A DNA stretch of 64,000 nt from Aestuariispira insulae (GCF_003385955.1 NZ_QRDW01000001.1:935854-999853); one strand, 5' to 3'; positions 34,584 through 43,423 are shown, numbered from the stretch's first letter. Numbers and translations: made by a program. Notes: generated by a model not told the origin, from the letters alone.

Positions 34584-35435
34584 GTGGATATGGACGTCGA
34601 TATCGAAACCATCCAGAAATTGATGGACAAGCTGATTGAATTTGTAATCGCTTATGGTTTCCAGATTTTGGGCGCTCTCATTTTTCTGTTCATCGGGCTG
34701 AAGGTCGCCGGCTGGCTCGGGCGGAAAGTTTTCGCCCTATGCACCCGTAAGAAACTGGATGAAACACTTGCCAAATTTATCGGCAATCTGGTCAAACTGG
34801 TCCTGATCGGTTTTGTCGCGATCATCACCTTGAGTAATTTTGGGATCGATATCGCGCCTCTGATCGCCCTGGCAGGGGCATCTGCTTTCGGTCTTACCTT
34901 GGCAATCCAAGGTCCCCTTTCCAATTATGGCGCAGGTCTGTCCATAATCCTGAGCCGCCCGTTCATCGTCGGCAATACCATCACTGTCAACGATGTAAGC
35001 GGCGTGGTCGAGGAGGTAACCCTGGCCCATACGGTTCTGGTCGGTGAAGATGGTGAAAAAATCACCATTCCGAACAAACAGATCGTTGGTGAAGTGATCG
35101 TCAATTCCCATGATTACCGGATCGTGGAAACCCGCATACCCGTCGCCCAAACGACCGACATGGAACAGGCCATCACTATTTTGCGGGCATGCCTTGCCGA
35201 TCATCCGGATATTGCCGGTGACCCCGCCCCGCAGATCGGTGTCCATGATTTTACCTATGGCGGCACCATACTGGGATTGCGCTATTGGGTGGCCTCTAAG
35301 CGATATTACCAAACCCGCTATAAGGTGAATGAAGAATTGATGGCGTCACTTCAATCTCAGGACATAAACTTATTGAGTGTCCCCGGCCTCGCTTTGGAGG
35401 CCGCGTCTTTAAGCGCGGATCAGGAAGGGCGCTGA
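34584..35435 (+). CDS. Small-conductance mechanosensitive channel (MscS family)
   Basis: 283 residues, close to E. coli MscS. Three membrane helices are expected; the pore helix region is GLTLAIQGPLSNYGAGLSIILSRPFIVGNTI. A beta domain (ITVNDVSGVVEEVTLAHTVLV) and a cytoplasmic vestibule domain follow. It should open under membrane tension to release solutes. GTG 34584, with AGGGG eight bases upstream, is preferred; ATG 34590 is also possible. The frame from 34407 adds an unlikely 59-residue leader. Confidence 0.9.
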   Translation: MDMDVDIETIQKLMDKLIEFVIAYGFQILGALIFLFIGLKVAGWLGRKVFALCTRKKLDETLAKFIGNLVKLVLIGFVAIITLSNFGIDIAPLIALAGASAFGLTLAIQGPLSNYGAGLSIILSRPFIVGNTITVNDVSGVVEEVTLAHTVLVGEDGEKITIPNKQIVGEVIVNSHDYRIVETRIPVAQTTDMEQAITILRACLADHPDIAGDPAPQIGVHDFTYGGTILGLRYWVASKRYYQTRYKVNEELMASLQSQDINLLSVPGLALEAASLSADQEGR

Positions 35436-35591
35436 CTAGCGATTCCGGCCGGTAAACTCTCGCTGACGCACTTCGGCAATAAAGCGTTTTGTGCAATCAC
35501 GGCATTGCAGCACCTGACGCCCGTTAATCATGTTGATCTTGTAATCACTGATTGCCCCACAATTGGGACAGAATGTCGAATCCGCAGGCAT
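35436..35591 (-). CDS. Small zinc-ribbon protein
   Basis: 51 residues. CPNC near the N-terminus and CRDC 21 residues later form a treble-clef or ribbon zinc site (STFCPNCGAISDYKI and VLQCRDCTKRF). The C-terminal tail is basic. It could bind nucleic acid or protein. The ATG at 35591 follows AGGAG at ideal spacing; the longer frame to 35645 is unlikely. The stop abuts that of the convergent MscS gene. Confidence 0.65.
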   Translation of the reverse strand: MPADSTFCPNCGAISDYKINMINGRQVLQCRDCTKRFIAEVRQREFTGRNR

Positions 35592-35672
35592 GAAGGCTCC
35601 TGATACTCTTCGTTCCTCGGGGATTGAGGAAACAACCGCCTGCATTTTGCCTGATCATCCGATAAAATTTGG

Positions 35673-36242
35673 TTAACCGCCTGATGGAAAACTCTGTTTA
35701 TGTTCAAGGGTCTCGTCGAAGGCCTCCCGCCAACCATCCGACCAGGAACCAAAGGCCATGCTGTCCGCACGATGGGGATTTTCCGTATAATCAAGCCCCT
35801 CGCCGAACGCCCTATAACCCGCAGCATACCGATCCTTCATGTCACCACTGCCAGCCGGTTTGCCCAGGGAATGGATATAGTTGATAAATTCCGGGCAAAC
35901 CGCCAGGATCGATTGATCCAGACCCGTTGGATACCGGTCCAACATCTCCCGGCCGCGCACGGTGAGCCGGAAGGTCCCTTCCGCTAAATCGGCGACCAAC
36001 CCGGCAACGGTAAGATACCGTTTTGCCAGCCGGACCTTTTCCGCAATGAACGTCATCTGCAACGGCTCCCGGCTTTCCCGGCAGGTGATGCCATCCACAG
36101 CGTTGATCTTGCAACATAGCTGTTGGATGCAGTCTCGCTTTGTGACGGCTCCGCAGGCCGAAGCCTTCAAAATCAGGTTCATCACAGCCGCATCATGCAA
36201 TACCGGATGTTCGTAATATTCCGGGTAATCGTAGCTTTCCAT
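35673..36242 (-). CDS. Winged-helix protein with C-terminal Rmf-like domain
   Basis: 189 residues from the ATG at 36242, which follows GGAGGG; ATGs further upstream (36293, 36347) are possible. Residues about 15-110 look like a winged helix (HDAAVMNLILKASACGAVTK, then RLTVRGREMLDRYP) with a Cys-rich insertion. The C-terminal part, GYRAFGEGLDYTENPHR then WSDGWREAFDE, follows the GYxAG..NP..W..GWREA pattern of ribosome modulation factor (Rmf/CrpP family). I know no characterised protein with this pair of domains. It is divergent from a methyltransferase gene with a 137-base gap. Confidence 0.6.
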   Translation of the reverse strand: MESYDYPEYYEHPVLHDAAVMNLILKASACGAVTKRDCIQQLCCKINAVDGITCRESREPLQMTFIAEKVRLAKRYLTVAGLVADLAEGTFRLTVRGREMLDRYPTGLDQSILAVCPEFINYIHSLGKPAGSGDMKDRYAAGYRAFGEGLDYTENPHRADSMAFGSWSDGWREAFDETLEHKQSFPSGG

Positions 36243-36379
36243 CAAGCGGCCCTCCCTGCCCGAAGCGGTAACAGTATAGCCCGATTTTCGCATTTCAATC
36301 CATCCGTTGGTGATTTGACGACCGGGAGACCAGCGCATATGCTGCATTGCACAATCAAAATAAAAATGGGGAAGTCAGA

Positions 36380-37165
36380 ATGTTAGCAGAAATCAACTTC
36401 GGAAAAACCGCGCAGGATTATGCAACGCATCGTGCTGGCTTTCCCCCAGTTCTGATGGACCGCCTGCGTCCCTTTAACATTGGTATCGCTAATCAGACTA
36501 TCCTGGATATCGGCACCGGCACCGGCACCCTGGCCAGGCTTTTTGCTCTGCAGGGATGCCGGGTGAGCGCCATTGATCCCGCACCGGAATTGCTGGACCA
36601 GGCACGGCTTCTCGATCAAGAAGCCGGTGTCACAATCGACTATACGGTTGGACAATCAGAATGCACCGGACTGAGAGAAAACAAGCAATTCGATGTGGTC
36701 GCCGCCGGACAGTGCTGGCACTGGTTTGACGCGGGTCGGGCCTGCCGGGAGATCGAAAGGCTTCTGAAACCGGGCGGCAAGATCCTGATCACCCATTTCG
36801 ACTGGCTGCCGCTGGATGGCAATCTGGTCGCCAAAACCGAGGAGTTGATCCTGCAGCATAACCCCGCCTGGCATATGGGCGGCGGCAGCGGTGTTTATCC
36901 GCAATGGTTTAAGGATCTCGGCAATGCTGGCTTCCGCAATCTGGAAAGCTTTTCCCTGGAAATGCCGGTCGCCTACAGCCATGACGCCTGGCGCGGACGG
37001 ATCCGGGCCAGCGCCGGCATTTCTGCCAGCCTGGCGCCAGACCAGGTTCAGGCCTTCGACACGGCCCACCAGGAGATGCTCGAAAAGTATTTTCCCGAAG
37101 ATCCCTTAATGGTGCCGCATCGCTTATGGGCCTTGATCGGCGAAGCGCCGCTCCGGTCGGCCTGA
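36380..37165 (+). CDS. Class I SAM-dependent methyltransferase
   Basis: 261 residues. Motif I is DIGTGTGTLARLFALQG, followed by VSAIDPAPELLDQAR (acidic loop) and the motif IV region QCWHWFDAGRACREIERLLKPGG. This resembles the Methyltransf_11 / Tam-like group that acts on small molecules, but the substrate is unknown. The ATG at 36380 after GGGGAAG is chosen over an upstream ATG at 36347. Confidence 0.88.
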   Translation: MLAEINFGKTAQDYATHRAGFPPVLMDRLRPFNIGIANQTILDIGTGTGTLARLFALQGCRVSAIDPAPELLDQARLLDQEAGVTIDYTVGQSECTGLRENKQFDVVAAGQCWHWFDAGRACREIERLLKPGGKILITHFDWLPLDGNLVAKTEELILQHNPAWHMGGGSGVYPQWFKDLGNAGFRNLESFSLEMPVAYSHDAWRGRIRASAGISASLAPDQVQAFDTAHQEMLEKYFPEDPLMVPHRLWALIGEAPLRSA

Positions 37166-37188
37166 CTTTGCCCGGAGCGACGCCCCCC

Positions 37189-37365
37189 TTACAGATAAAA
37201 ATCCGTCCAATGTTCCCGTCTTAAGTAATGATCCCGGGTGGGCAGTCTGGTACCCGGTTCATAACCGATATCCTTGAGCAGACGGTCATTGAGCTCATAC
37301 CAATGGACCCGGCCTGTACGATAAAAGAGATAATTCACGAGACGACGAAAGATTTCGAGCAGCAT
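37189..37365 (-). CDS. DUF1127-like small protein
   Basis: 58 residues. The central YELNDRLLKDIGYEPGTRLP matches the DUF1127 core (LxDxxLxDIGxxR/P), with a basic hydrophobic N-terminus (MLLEIFRRLVNYLFYR) that may be a membrane-surface helix. The ATG at 37365 has an AGGAG nine bases upstream; the frame to 37428 is longer but lacks a site. It is the second DUF1127-like gene in the window. Role unknown. Confidence 0.7.
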   Translation of the reverse strand: MLLEIFRRLVNYLFYRTGRVHWYELNDRLLKDIGYEPGTRLPTRDHYLRREHWTDFYL

Positions 37366-37556
37366 TTGCCTGACTCCTGTTGATGAAATTATTGAGAAGG
37401 TGAAGGAATGCCGGATGCCGCAAAGCAACCGGAGCGATAGGGCCGGGCGAGGAAAAAAGCTCAGCTGCAGCGCATAAAACGAAACAGCCCGAGATCAAAC
37501 CTCAGCCGGGTATCTTCCTGATTTTGGTGAAATTGGCTTAGAGCCGGAATACTGCC

Positions 37557-37643
37557 TTAGTGACAGCGCAGAACCGGTCGATCATCAGCCTCACCCAGGG
37601 GAGATACCATGGCCCACGGACGGCGTGCGATATGATGGGTCAT
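37557..37643 (-). CDS. Possible 28-residue peptide with strong ribosome site
   Basis: A 28-codon frame, MTHHIARRPWAMVSPLGE... ending RCH. It is preceded by GAGGAGGA at ideal spacing, one of the best Shine-Dalgarno sites in the window, inside an otherwise empty 430-base stretch. It is His/Arg rich at the start. No family is recognised; it could be a small regulatory peptide or chance. Confidence 0.35.
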   Translation of the reverse strand: MTHHIARRPWAMVSPLGEADDRPVLRCH

Positions 37644-37799
37644 CTTGGGTGTCCTCCTCTGTTTTTTAGGTGAGTGATTAGGTTCAGGCATTTGGTATAC
37701 CGAACAGAGCATCAAGCGACAATGACCGAAATTGCGCTTTTGCGGCAAATCCGTCCAGCGTTGCAGTTTGGCAACAAACCGAAAGCAGGCGATCTATTT

Positions 37800-38147
37800 T
37801 CAGCCGGCATGTGCCCTGCGGGAATCCTCCGGCGCCTGGTCCCGTTCGTTCAAACCATAATCCCGCATGACGGCCGCAACCCGAAGCCGGTAATCGCGGA
37901 AAACGCCCTGCCGCCCCTTTCCCTGGGTTTCCCGATGATCTGCCTGACGACGCCAGGCGGCAACGGCCGCCTCATCGCGCCAAAAGGACAGTGACAAAAG
38001 CTTGCCCGGCTCCGCCAGGCTTTCAAAACGCTCGATCGAAATAAATCCATCCATGGTTTCCAGAACCGGTTTCAACCCCGCAGCCAAATCCAGATATTCG
38101 GCCCCGCGGCCTTCAGCCGGCCAGACCTCAAAAATCACGGCAATCAT
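37800..38147 (-). CDS. Antibiotic biosynthesis monooxygenase (ABM) family protein
   Basis: 115 residues. IAVIFEVWPAEGRGAEYLDLAAGL and GFISIERFESLAEPGKLLSLSFWRDEAAVAAWR are the ABM dimeric alpha/beta barrel signature. These proteins are cofactor-free oxygenases or haem-degrading relatives, and the substrate is unknown. The ATG at 38147 is nine bases after an AAGAGG site; nearby ATGs (38153, 38156) are too close. It is divergent from an ArsR-type regulator, a common pairing. Confidence 0.85.
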   Translation of the reverse strand: MIAVIFEVWPAEGRGAEYLDLAAGLKPVLETMDGFISIERFESLAEPGKLLSLSFWRDEAAVAAWRRQADHRETQGKGRQGVFRDYRLRVAAVMRDYGLNERDQAPEDSRRAHAG

Positions 38148-38238
38148 CAGCATCATCCTCTTCTTTTTTTTCTGATCATTAGAATGCCCCCAGAGAGGTA
38201 ATCTTGTCACCCCACAACAGTTCGACTAACATCGAACC

Positions 38239-38946
38239 ATGATCGAAGGACCTTATATTGCTGAAATCGCCAGTTTGATCGGTGATCCCGCCCGGGCCAA
38301 TATGCTTTCCGCCCTGATGGACGGGCGCGCCCTGACCGCAACAGAGCTTTCCCTGATTGCCGGGGTCACGCCACAAACCGCCAGCAGCCATCTGGGCAAA
38401 ATGCAGACAGCCGGACTGCTCTCCCTGGAAAAACAAGGCCGGCATCGTTATTTCCGCCTGTCGGGCCAGGATGTGGCAGATGCTCTGGAGGCCCTGATGG
38501 TCCTGTCCAGCCAAACAAACCCGCGCAAGCGCCATACCGGCCCGAAAGACCAGGCGATGCGGCATGCCAGAACATGCTATGATCATCTTGCCGGATGTGT
38601 TGGGGTCGCCCTAACCGACGCGTTGATCGAACGTGGCCTGATCCGTGATCAGGATCACGGCCTGGCGATTACCGAAGCGGGCAGCCGCTATTTCGAACAG
38701 ATAGGCATTGATATCCCGCAATTGAAAACGGGCAAACGTGCCGTCACACGCCCATGCCTGGATTGGAGTGAACGTCGGCCTCATCTGGGCGGTGCCTTGG
38801 GGGCAGCCATCTTGGACCGTTTTTTGGAAAAAGGCTGGCTCAATCGCCGGAAAAACAGCCGCACCATTCAGATTACCCCGCCCGGCTATCAGGCCCTGCG
38901 CGAGGAATTTGGCATCCCGGCAGATCTGCTGGCCGCGAACGTCTGA
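38239..38946 (+). CDS. ArsR-family transcriptional regulator, long form
   Basis: 235 residues, twice the usual ArsR length. The N-terminal winged helix IASLIGDPARANMLSALMDG and VTPQTASSHLGKMQTAGLLSLEKQGRHRYF is typical. The C-terminal half (about 100-235) looks like a second winged-helix-like repeat and carries Cys at three places (ARTCYDHLAGC, RPCLD), possible metal or redox sensors. It probably represses the divergent ABM gene 91 bases away. Confidence 0.85.
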   Translation: MIEGPYIAEIASLIGDPARANMLSALMDGRALTATELSLIAGVTPQTASSHLGKMQTAGLLSLEKQGRHRYFRLSGQDVADALEALMVLSSQTNPRKRHTGPKDQAMRHARTCYDHLAGCVGVALTDALIERGLIRDQDHGLAITEAGSRYFEQIGIDIPQLKTGKRAVTRPCLDWSERRPHLGGALGAAILDRFLEKGWLNRRKNSRTIQITPPGYQALREEFGIPADLLAANV

Positions 38947-38962
38947 TCCGATGCGGCGGTTT

Positions 38963-40024
38963 CTATGCCGCTTCGTAATTTTCCCGTGTCATACGGGCCT
39001 CGCGCGGGCTCATGCCAAACTGCATCTTGAAGCGGGCGGAGAAATGCGAGTTTGATGAGAACCCGCTGGCGAAGGCGACTTCCGTTATGGTCATGCCTGT
39101 GCCCATCACCAGGTCACGCGCCCGCCAAAGGCGCAATTCCTGGCGGTAGGCCATGGGAGATTTACCGAGGAACCGTCGAAACAAACGTTCCAGTTGCCTT
39201 CGGGAACTGCCGACCATATTCGCCAGCTCTTCCGCGGTAAGGTCTTCCTCCAGATTATTCTGGATCATCGCCATTGCGCGTTTCAATTTCAGATTATTGC
39301 CAGTCGTGCAGGGGCTGCCCGGCACACGCTGCGGCTCATTGCCGGCCCGATGCCGATCCTGATTGAAATAATTCAGGCAATGCGTCGCGATATCCTCACT
39401 CATTTCCTGTGCGATCAATTCCAGCATCATATCCAGCCCGGCCACGCCACCGGAACAGGTGAAACGGTCACGATCAATTTCAAACAAGCTGCTCTCGAAC
39501 TGGAGATGGGGAAATTTCTCGCTCAAAGAGCTCATGAAACGCCAATGGGCAGTCGCCCGGTAGCCTTTCAAATAGCCAAGCCGGGCCAAGAGAACACAGC
39601 CCGATTCAATCGCCCCGATATGTTTGCCGCGGCTCGCGGCCTGGCGCAGCCAGACACCCAGTTTTGTCGGGATGATATCCGGCTCATGTTCGCCGCCGCA
39701 CAAAACCAGATAGTCGAAATCTTCAACTTCATCCGGCCCGCAATCCACCAGGCAGATCGACCCATCCCCGGATTTCACCGGCTCGCCATCCAACGAAACC
39801 AGGCGGCTGGCGCCACGCGACACCCCGCGATAAGCCTGGGCTTGCTGCAGGGGTTCCCGCAGTGCCTGCAGGGAAAAATTGGAAAACCCGGGCAACAACA
39901 GGAACACAAACCGCAATTCACGCGGCTCTGCCCCCCCTACCTGCAGTACGGGCGCCTCTCCAATCAGGGCGGCGGTTTCTTCGTCTCCCCCCTGATCCGA
40001 TAGTTTTTCCATCAGCATCGACAA
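38963..40024 (-). CDS. GlxA-family (DJ-1/AraC) transcriptional regulator
   Basis: 353 residues. The N-terminal DJ-1/PfpI-like domain (about 35-205) has the nucleophile elbow IGAIESGCVLLARLG with Cys at the catalytic position. It is followed by an AraC helix-turn-helix pair (about 250-345; AEELANMVGSSRRQLERLFRR and TEVAFASGFSSNSHFSARFK). Such regulators control arginine, glycine-betaine or polyamine genes in other bacteria. It is divergent from the DeoR gene across a 218-base region with a long inverted repeat. Confidence 0.9.
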   Translation of the reverse strand: MSMLMEKLSDQGGDEETAALIGEAPVLQVGGAEPRELRFVFLLLPGFSNFSLQALREPLQQAQAYRGVSRGASRLVSLDGEPVKSGDGSICLVDCGPDEVEDFDYLVLCGGEHEPDIIPTKLGVWLRQAASRGKHIGAIESGCVLLARLGYLKGYRATAHWRFMSSLSEKFPHLQFESSLFEIDRDRFTCSGGVAGLDMMLELIAQEMSEDIATHCLNYFNQDRHRAGNEPQRVPGSPCTTGNNLKLKRAMAMIQNNLEEDLTAEELANMVGSSRRQLERLFRRFLGKSPMAYRQELRLWRARDLVMGTGMTITEVAFASGFSSNSHFSARFKMQFGMSPREARMTRENYEAA

Positions 40025-40118
40025 GACATCTCCTTCGCTTGGCGCTTTGTGGCTGCAATCCCGAAAACCGACTCCAAAACTACAAGCACCAACAAAAATC
40101 CCAACCGACAGTCAAATT

Positions 40119-40186
40119 CGGTCAAAAAATAAAGATTTTGTCAACAATATTTTGGTTTATTGTGGTTTTTTGTTGTTTTTTGACCG
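40119..40186. promoter_or_regulatory. 11-bp inverted repeat between GlxA-type and DeoR-type genes
   Basis: CGGTCAAAAAA at 40119-40129 and TTTTTTGACCG at 40176-40186 are perfect inverted arms 46 bases apart, in an AT-rich divergent promoter region. The spacing (about 5.5 helical turns between centres) would suit two bound dimers or a looped repressor. A partial third copy, GTCAAATT at 40111-40118, lies beside the left arm. Either regulator could own the site. Confidence 0.55.
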
Positions 40187-40242
40187 ATTGATCATTAGCG
40201 TCATCATGCTGGGAATGAATATAAATCCATGGGAACAAGGGT

Positions 40243-41007
40243 ATGGGCGCAATGACCCCGAAGAGACAGGCCGCAATTTTGAACGAATTGGGCCTATGCG
40301 GTTCGGCCAGTATCGCGGATCTGGCCGGGAAGCTGGATGTTTCGGAAGAAACCGTGCGGCGTGATTTGAAACTCATGTCGGCCAACGGCCTGGTGCTGCG
40401 CCACCATGGCGGCGCTTCCCTGCCCGATGTGATGCATGAACCGGCCTTCCAGCAGCGCCTGATGGCCAATCGCGCGGTCAAGGAACGCATTGCCGCAAAA
40501 GCAGCCGCCATGATCAGCAATGGTGACACCATCTTTCTGGATATCGGCTCCACCACCGCCCTGGTCGCCCATGCGCTGAAAGACCACAAGGACCTGCAGG
40601 TCATCACCAATTCCGCCTTCATCGCCAATATCCTGATTTCGCGCAACAATAACCGTGTCTTCATGGCTGGCGGCGAACTGCGCGACCATGACGGCGGGGC
40701 CTTTGGCCTGGAAGCCAAAACATTCCTGGAAAAATTCAACTATCACCATGCCATCCTCTCTGCCGGGGCCATCGATTCCCGGAACGGTTTCACCTGCCAT
40801 TATCTCTGCGAAGCCGAGCTTTATGCAGGGGTGATCGAACGGGCGGACGATGTGGTGATCTGCCTGGACCAGAGCAAGCATGGTCGGCGGGCACCGGTGA
40901 ATTTATGCCCGATGGATCAGGTGGATATGCTGGTCACCGACCGGACACCGCCACAAGAGATTGTCAGCGCCATGACCCAGGCACAGCTTGCCCTGACCGT
41001 TGCCTGA
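40243..41007 (+). CDS. DeoR/GlpR-family transcriptional regulator
   Basis: 254 residues. The N-terminal helix-turn-helix (LGLCGSASIADLAGKLDVSEETVRRDLKLMSANGLV) is diagnostic, followed by the DeoRC sensor domain (GDTIFLDIGSTTALVAHAL, VITNSAFIANIL), which binds a phosphorylated sugar. The ATG at 40243 follows AAGGGT. It may control the following hisN-like gene, 34 bases downstream. A second ATG at 40252 is possible. Confidence 0.9.
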   Translation: MGAMTPKRQAAILNELGLCGSASIADLAGKLDVSEETVRRDLKLMSANGLVLRHHGGASLPDVMHEPAFQQRLMANRAVKERIAAKAAAMISNGDTIFLDIGSTTALVAHALKDHKDLQVITNSAFIANILISRNNNRVFMAGGELRDHDGGAFGLEAKTFLEKFNYHHAILSAGAIDSRNGFTCHYLCEAELYAGVIERADDVVICLDQSKHGRRAPVNLCPMDQVDMLVTDRTPPQEIVSAMTQAQLALTVA

Positions 41008-41041
41008 ATTGCCCAACAACCTACAGATACCCGGAAACGCC

Positions 41042-41833
41042 ATGGAAACCGCATTAACCCTGCCGACTTTGGAAGAACTGGCCAATCTTGCTGAAAAGGC
41101 CGCCAACACCGCCGCCGAAGTAAGCCTCAGCCATTTCCGAAATCCGCTGCAGATTGATTTCAAGGGGGATGATTCTCCCGTCACCCGGGCTGACCGGGAA
41201 ACGGAACAGGTTCTGCGTGACATCATCCTGAAACAGTATCCGGACCACGGCATTTTTGGTGAAGAACACGGTTGTGAAGGGTTGGACCGGGACATCGTTT
41301 GGGTGCTCGACCCCATCGACGGCACCAAATCCTTCATTTCGGGCAATCCGATGTTCGGCATGCTGATTGCCGTTCTGGTGAAAGGAAAACCCGCGATCGG
41401 TTTGATCCATATGCCGGCGCTTGGCGAAACCTTTATCGGCCAGGTCAACCGCCCCAGCTTATGGAACAGCAGGCCACTGAAAACCAGCGCGATAACCGAA
41501 TTGGCGGAGGCGACATGCTTTATCGGCGAAGCGGATAAGATGCTGTCCGCCCGCCCCGATATTTATCAATCCATGACCGATCATTGTCGCCTCACCCGTT
41601 TTGGTTATGACTGTTATACCTATGGCCAACTGGCCGCCGGGCATATCGACATTGCCATTGAACGCGGTCTGCATCCTTATGATTTCTGCGCCCTGATCCC
41701 GGTGATCGAAGGGGCCGGCGGCGTCATCACCGATTGGCAGGGCCAGCCTCTGGCCCCCGATTCCAAAGGCGATGTCCTGGCCTGCAGCACGGCGGAACTG
41801 CATCAAAAAGCGCTGGAAATCATTCACCAATAA
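41042..41833 (+). CDS. hisN: Inositol-monophosphatase-family phosphatase, HisN-like
   Basis: 263 residues from the ATG at 41042. Metal motifs are GEEHG, WVLDPIDGTKSFISG, and the C-terminal HPYDFCALIPVIEGAGGVITDW. The YDxxALxPxxEGAGG form is typical of HisN histidinol-phosphatases rather than inositol phosphatases, so dephosphorylation of L-histidinol phosphate is likely. The other his genes are not nearby. The gene follows the DeoR regulator closely on the same strand. Confidence 0.85.
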   Translation: METALTLPTLEELANLAEKAANTAAEVSLSHFRNPLQIDFKGDDSPVTRADRETEQVLRDIILKQYPDHGIFGEEHGCEGLDRDIVWVLDPIDGTKSFISGNPMFGMLIAVLVKGKPAIGLIHMPALGETFIGQVNRPSLWNSRPLKTSAITELAEATCFIGEADKMLSARPDIYQSMTDHCRLTRFGYDCYTYGQLAAGHIDIAIERGLHPYDFCALIPVIEGAGGVITDWQGQPLAPDSKGDVLACSTAELHQKALEIIHQ

Positions 41834-41908
41834 TTCTCATTCCGGGCCTGAAACATGCAGGTCCGAAAATGGCTAGTTTGTCCGGGCCGGGCTGATATAG
41901 TCCGGCTT

Positions 41909-43423
41909 ATGACAAATCTTGACCAAGACATATGCTATCAGGCACTCAAAACCAAAGATGCCCGTTTTGACGGGCGGTTCTTCACCGCCGTCACCTCCAC
42001 CGGTGTTTTTTGCCGCACCATCTGCCCCGCCACGGTGCCGAAACGGGCCAATTGCGTCTTTTACCCTTCCGCCGCTGCGGCGATGAATGCCGGGTATCGC
42101 CCTTGCCTGCGCTGCCGACCGGAAACCGCTCCCGGCAGTCCGGCCTGGAAAGGGGTTTCCACCACAGTGAACCGCGCCTTGAAGCTGATCAATGAAGGGG
42201 CCCTGGACGAGGGCGGAGTAGAAGAACTGGCCAGCCGCCTGGGCATTGGCGAACGCTATTTGCGCCGGTTATTCCTGGACCATCTGGGAGCATCGCCCAA
42301 GGCCGTTGCCCAAACCAGACGACTGCTTTTTGCCAAGAAGCTGGTGACTGAAAGCCACCTGCCCCTGACCGAGATCGCCTTTGCCGCAGGCTTTGGCAGC
42401 ATCCGCCGGTTCAATGATGCCTTTGTCAAACTCTATAAGCGCGCGCCCCGCGATCTGCGTCGTGAAACATTGACCGAGGTTCCCGCCAATGAGGGGACAA
42501 TCAGCCTGAAACTCTCCTACCGGCCGCCCTATGACTGGGACCGGATCATCGGTTTCCTTGCCGCCCGCGCCATCACCGGCCTGGAGGCGGTAAGCGATGG
42601 CCGTTATCACCGGGCGATCCAGCTGGAGGAAAAGACCGGCCTGGTTTCCGTCAAGCACGACCCGCAACGGCATCAACTGATCGCCGAATTCTCCCTGCCG
42701 GACATCACCCTCTTGCGGCCGGCCATAGATCGGATCCGTCGGCTGTTTGATCTGGATACCGACATTGGTGAAATCACCAGCCAATTGGGCAAGGACCCCC
42801 ATCTCTCGCCCTTGATCAAAGCCTATCCGGGTTTGCGCGTCCCAGGTGCCTGGGATTTGTTCGAGCTATCCGTGCGGGCAGTTCTAGGCCAGCAGATCAC
42901 TGTGGCCGCAGCCGCCACATTCGCCAAACGGATCGTCAGCCATTTCGGCACATCGCTCGACATTGGTGACCGGCATGGCATCACCCACACATTCCCGAGC
43001 CCGGAAATCCTGGCCAAAGCCGACCTGACCAGCATCGGGCTCACCCAGCGGCGTTCGGATACGATTAACGGCCTGGCCCGCGCCTTTGCCGAAGACCAAC
43101 TGAAACTGGAAGAAGCCGGTGATTTGGCAGATATCCACGACAGGCTTTGCCAATTGAAGGGGATCGGTCCCTGGACCGCGCAATATATCGCCTTGCGCGC
43201 CCTGAAAGAGCCGGATGCCTTTCCGGAAAGCGATTTGGGCCTCATTCGCGCCATTCCCAACGGCGAAGAGAGAATCTGCCCCAAAGATCTGCTGGCAATG
43301 GCCGAAAACTGGCGCCCCTGGCGGGCCTATGCCGCGCAATTGTTATGGAGTGCCGATCCAGGCGGCCCAGAATTGAAGAAAAACCGAACCTCCGGCCAAA
43401 CTGATAAAAATGATGAAGGATGA
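41909..43423 (+). CDS. Ada-AlkA fusion: methyl-phosphotriester repair and 3-methyladenine glycosylase
   Basis: 504 residues, three parts. First, an Ada N-terminal domain with zinc/acceptor Cys C35, C39, C66 and C69, matching Ada C38, C42, C69 and C72 in spacing. Second, an AraC helix-turn-helix (about 90-190). Third, an AlkA domain (about 200-500) with an HhH segment LKGIGPWTAQYIALRAL and catalytic Asp D442 in FPESDLG. It should sense methyl phosphotriesters, activate repair genes and excise alkylated bases. It lacks the Ada O6-methylguanine domain, which is encoded by the next gene. The ATG overlap with ogt suggests co-expression. Confidence 0.93.
   Translation: MTNLDQDICYQALKTKDARFDGRFFTAVTSTGVFCRTICPATVPKRANCVFYPSAAAAMNAGYRPCLRCRPETAPGSPAWKGVSTTVNRALKLINEGALDEGGVEELASRLGIGERYLRRLFLDHLGASPKAVAQTRRLLFAKKLVTESHLPLTEIAFAAGFGSIRRFNDAFVKLYKRAPRDLRRETLTEVPANEGTISLKLSYRPPYDWDRIIGFLAARAITGLEAVSDGRYHRAIQLEEKTGLVSVKHDPQRHQLIAEFSLPDITLLRPAIDRIRRLFDLDTDIGEITSQLGKDPHLSPLIKAYPGLRVPGAWDLFELSVRAVLGQQITVAAAATFAKRIVSHFGTSLDIGDRHGITHTFPSPEILAKADLTSIGLTQRRSDTINGLARAFAEDQLKLEEAGDLADIHDRLCQLKGIGPWTAQYIALRALKEPDAFPESDLGLIRAIPNGEERICPKDLLAMAENWRPWRAYAAQLLWSADPGGPELKKNRTSGQTDKNDEG

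Noticed and set aside
41843-41865. Hairpin CGGGCCTG/CAGGTCCG after hisN as a terminator
   Set aside because: The stem is sound with one G-U pair, but there is no T tract on either strand close enough to call an intrinsic terminator.
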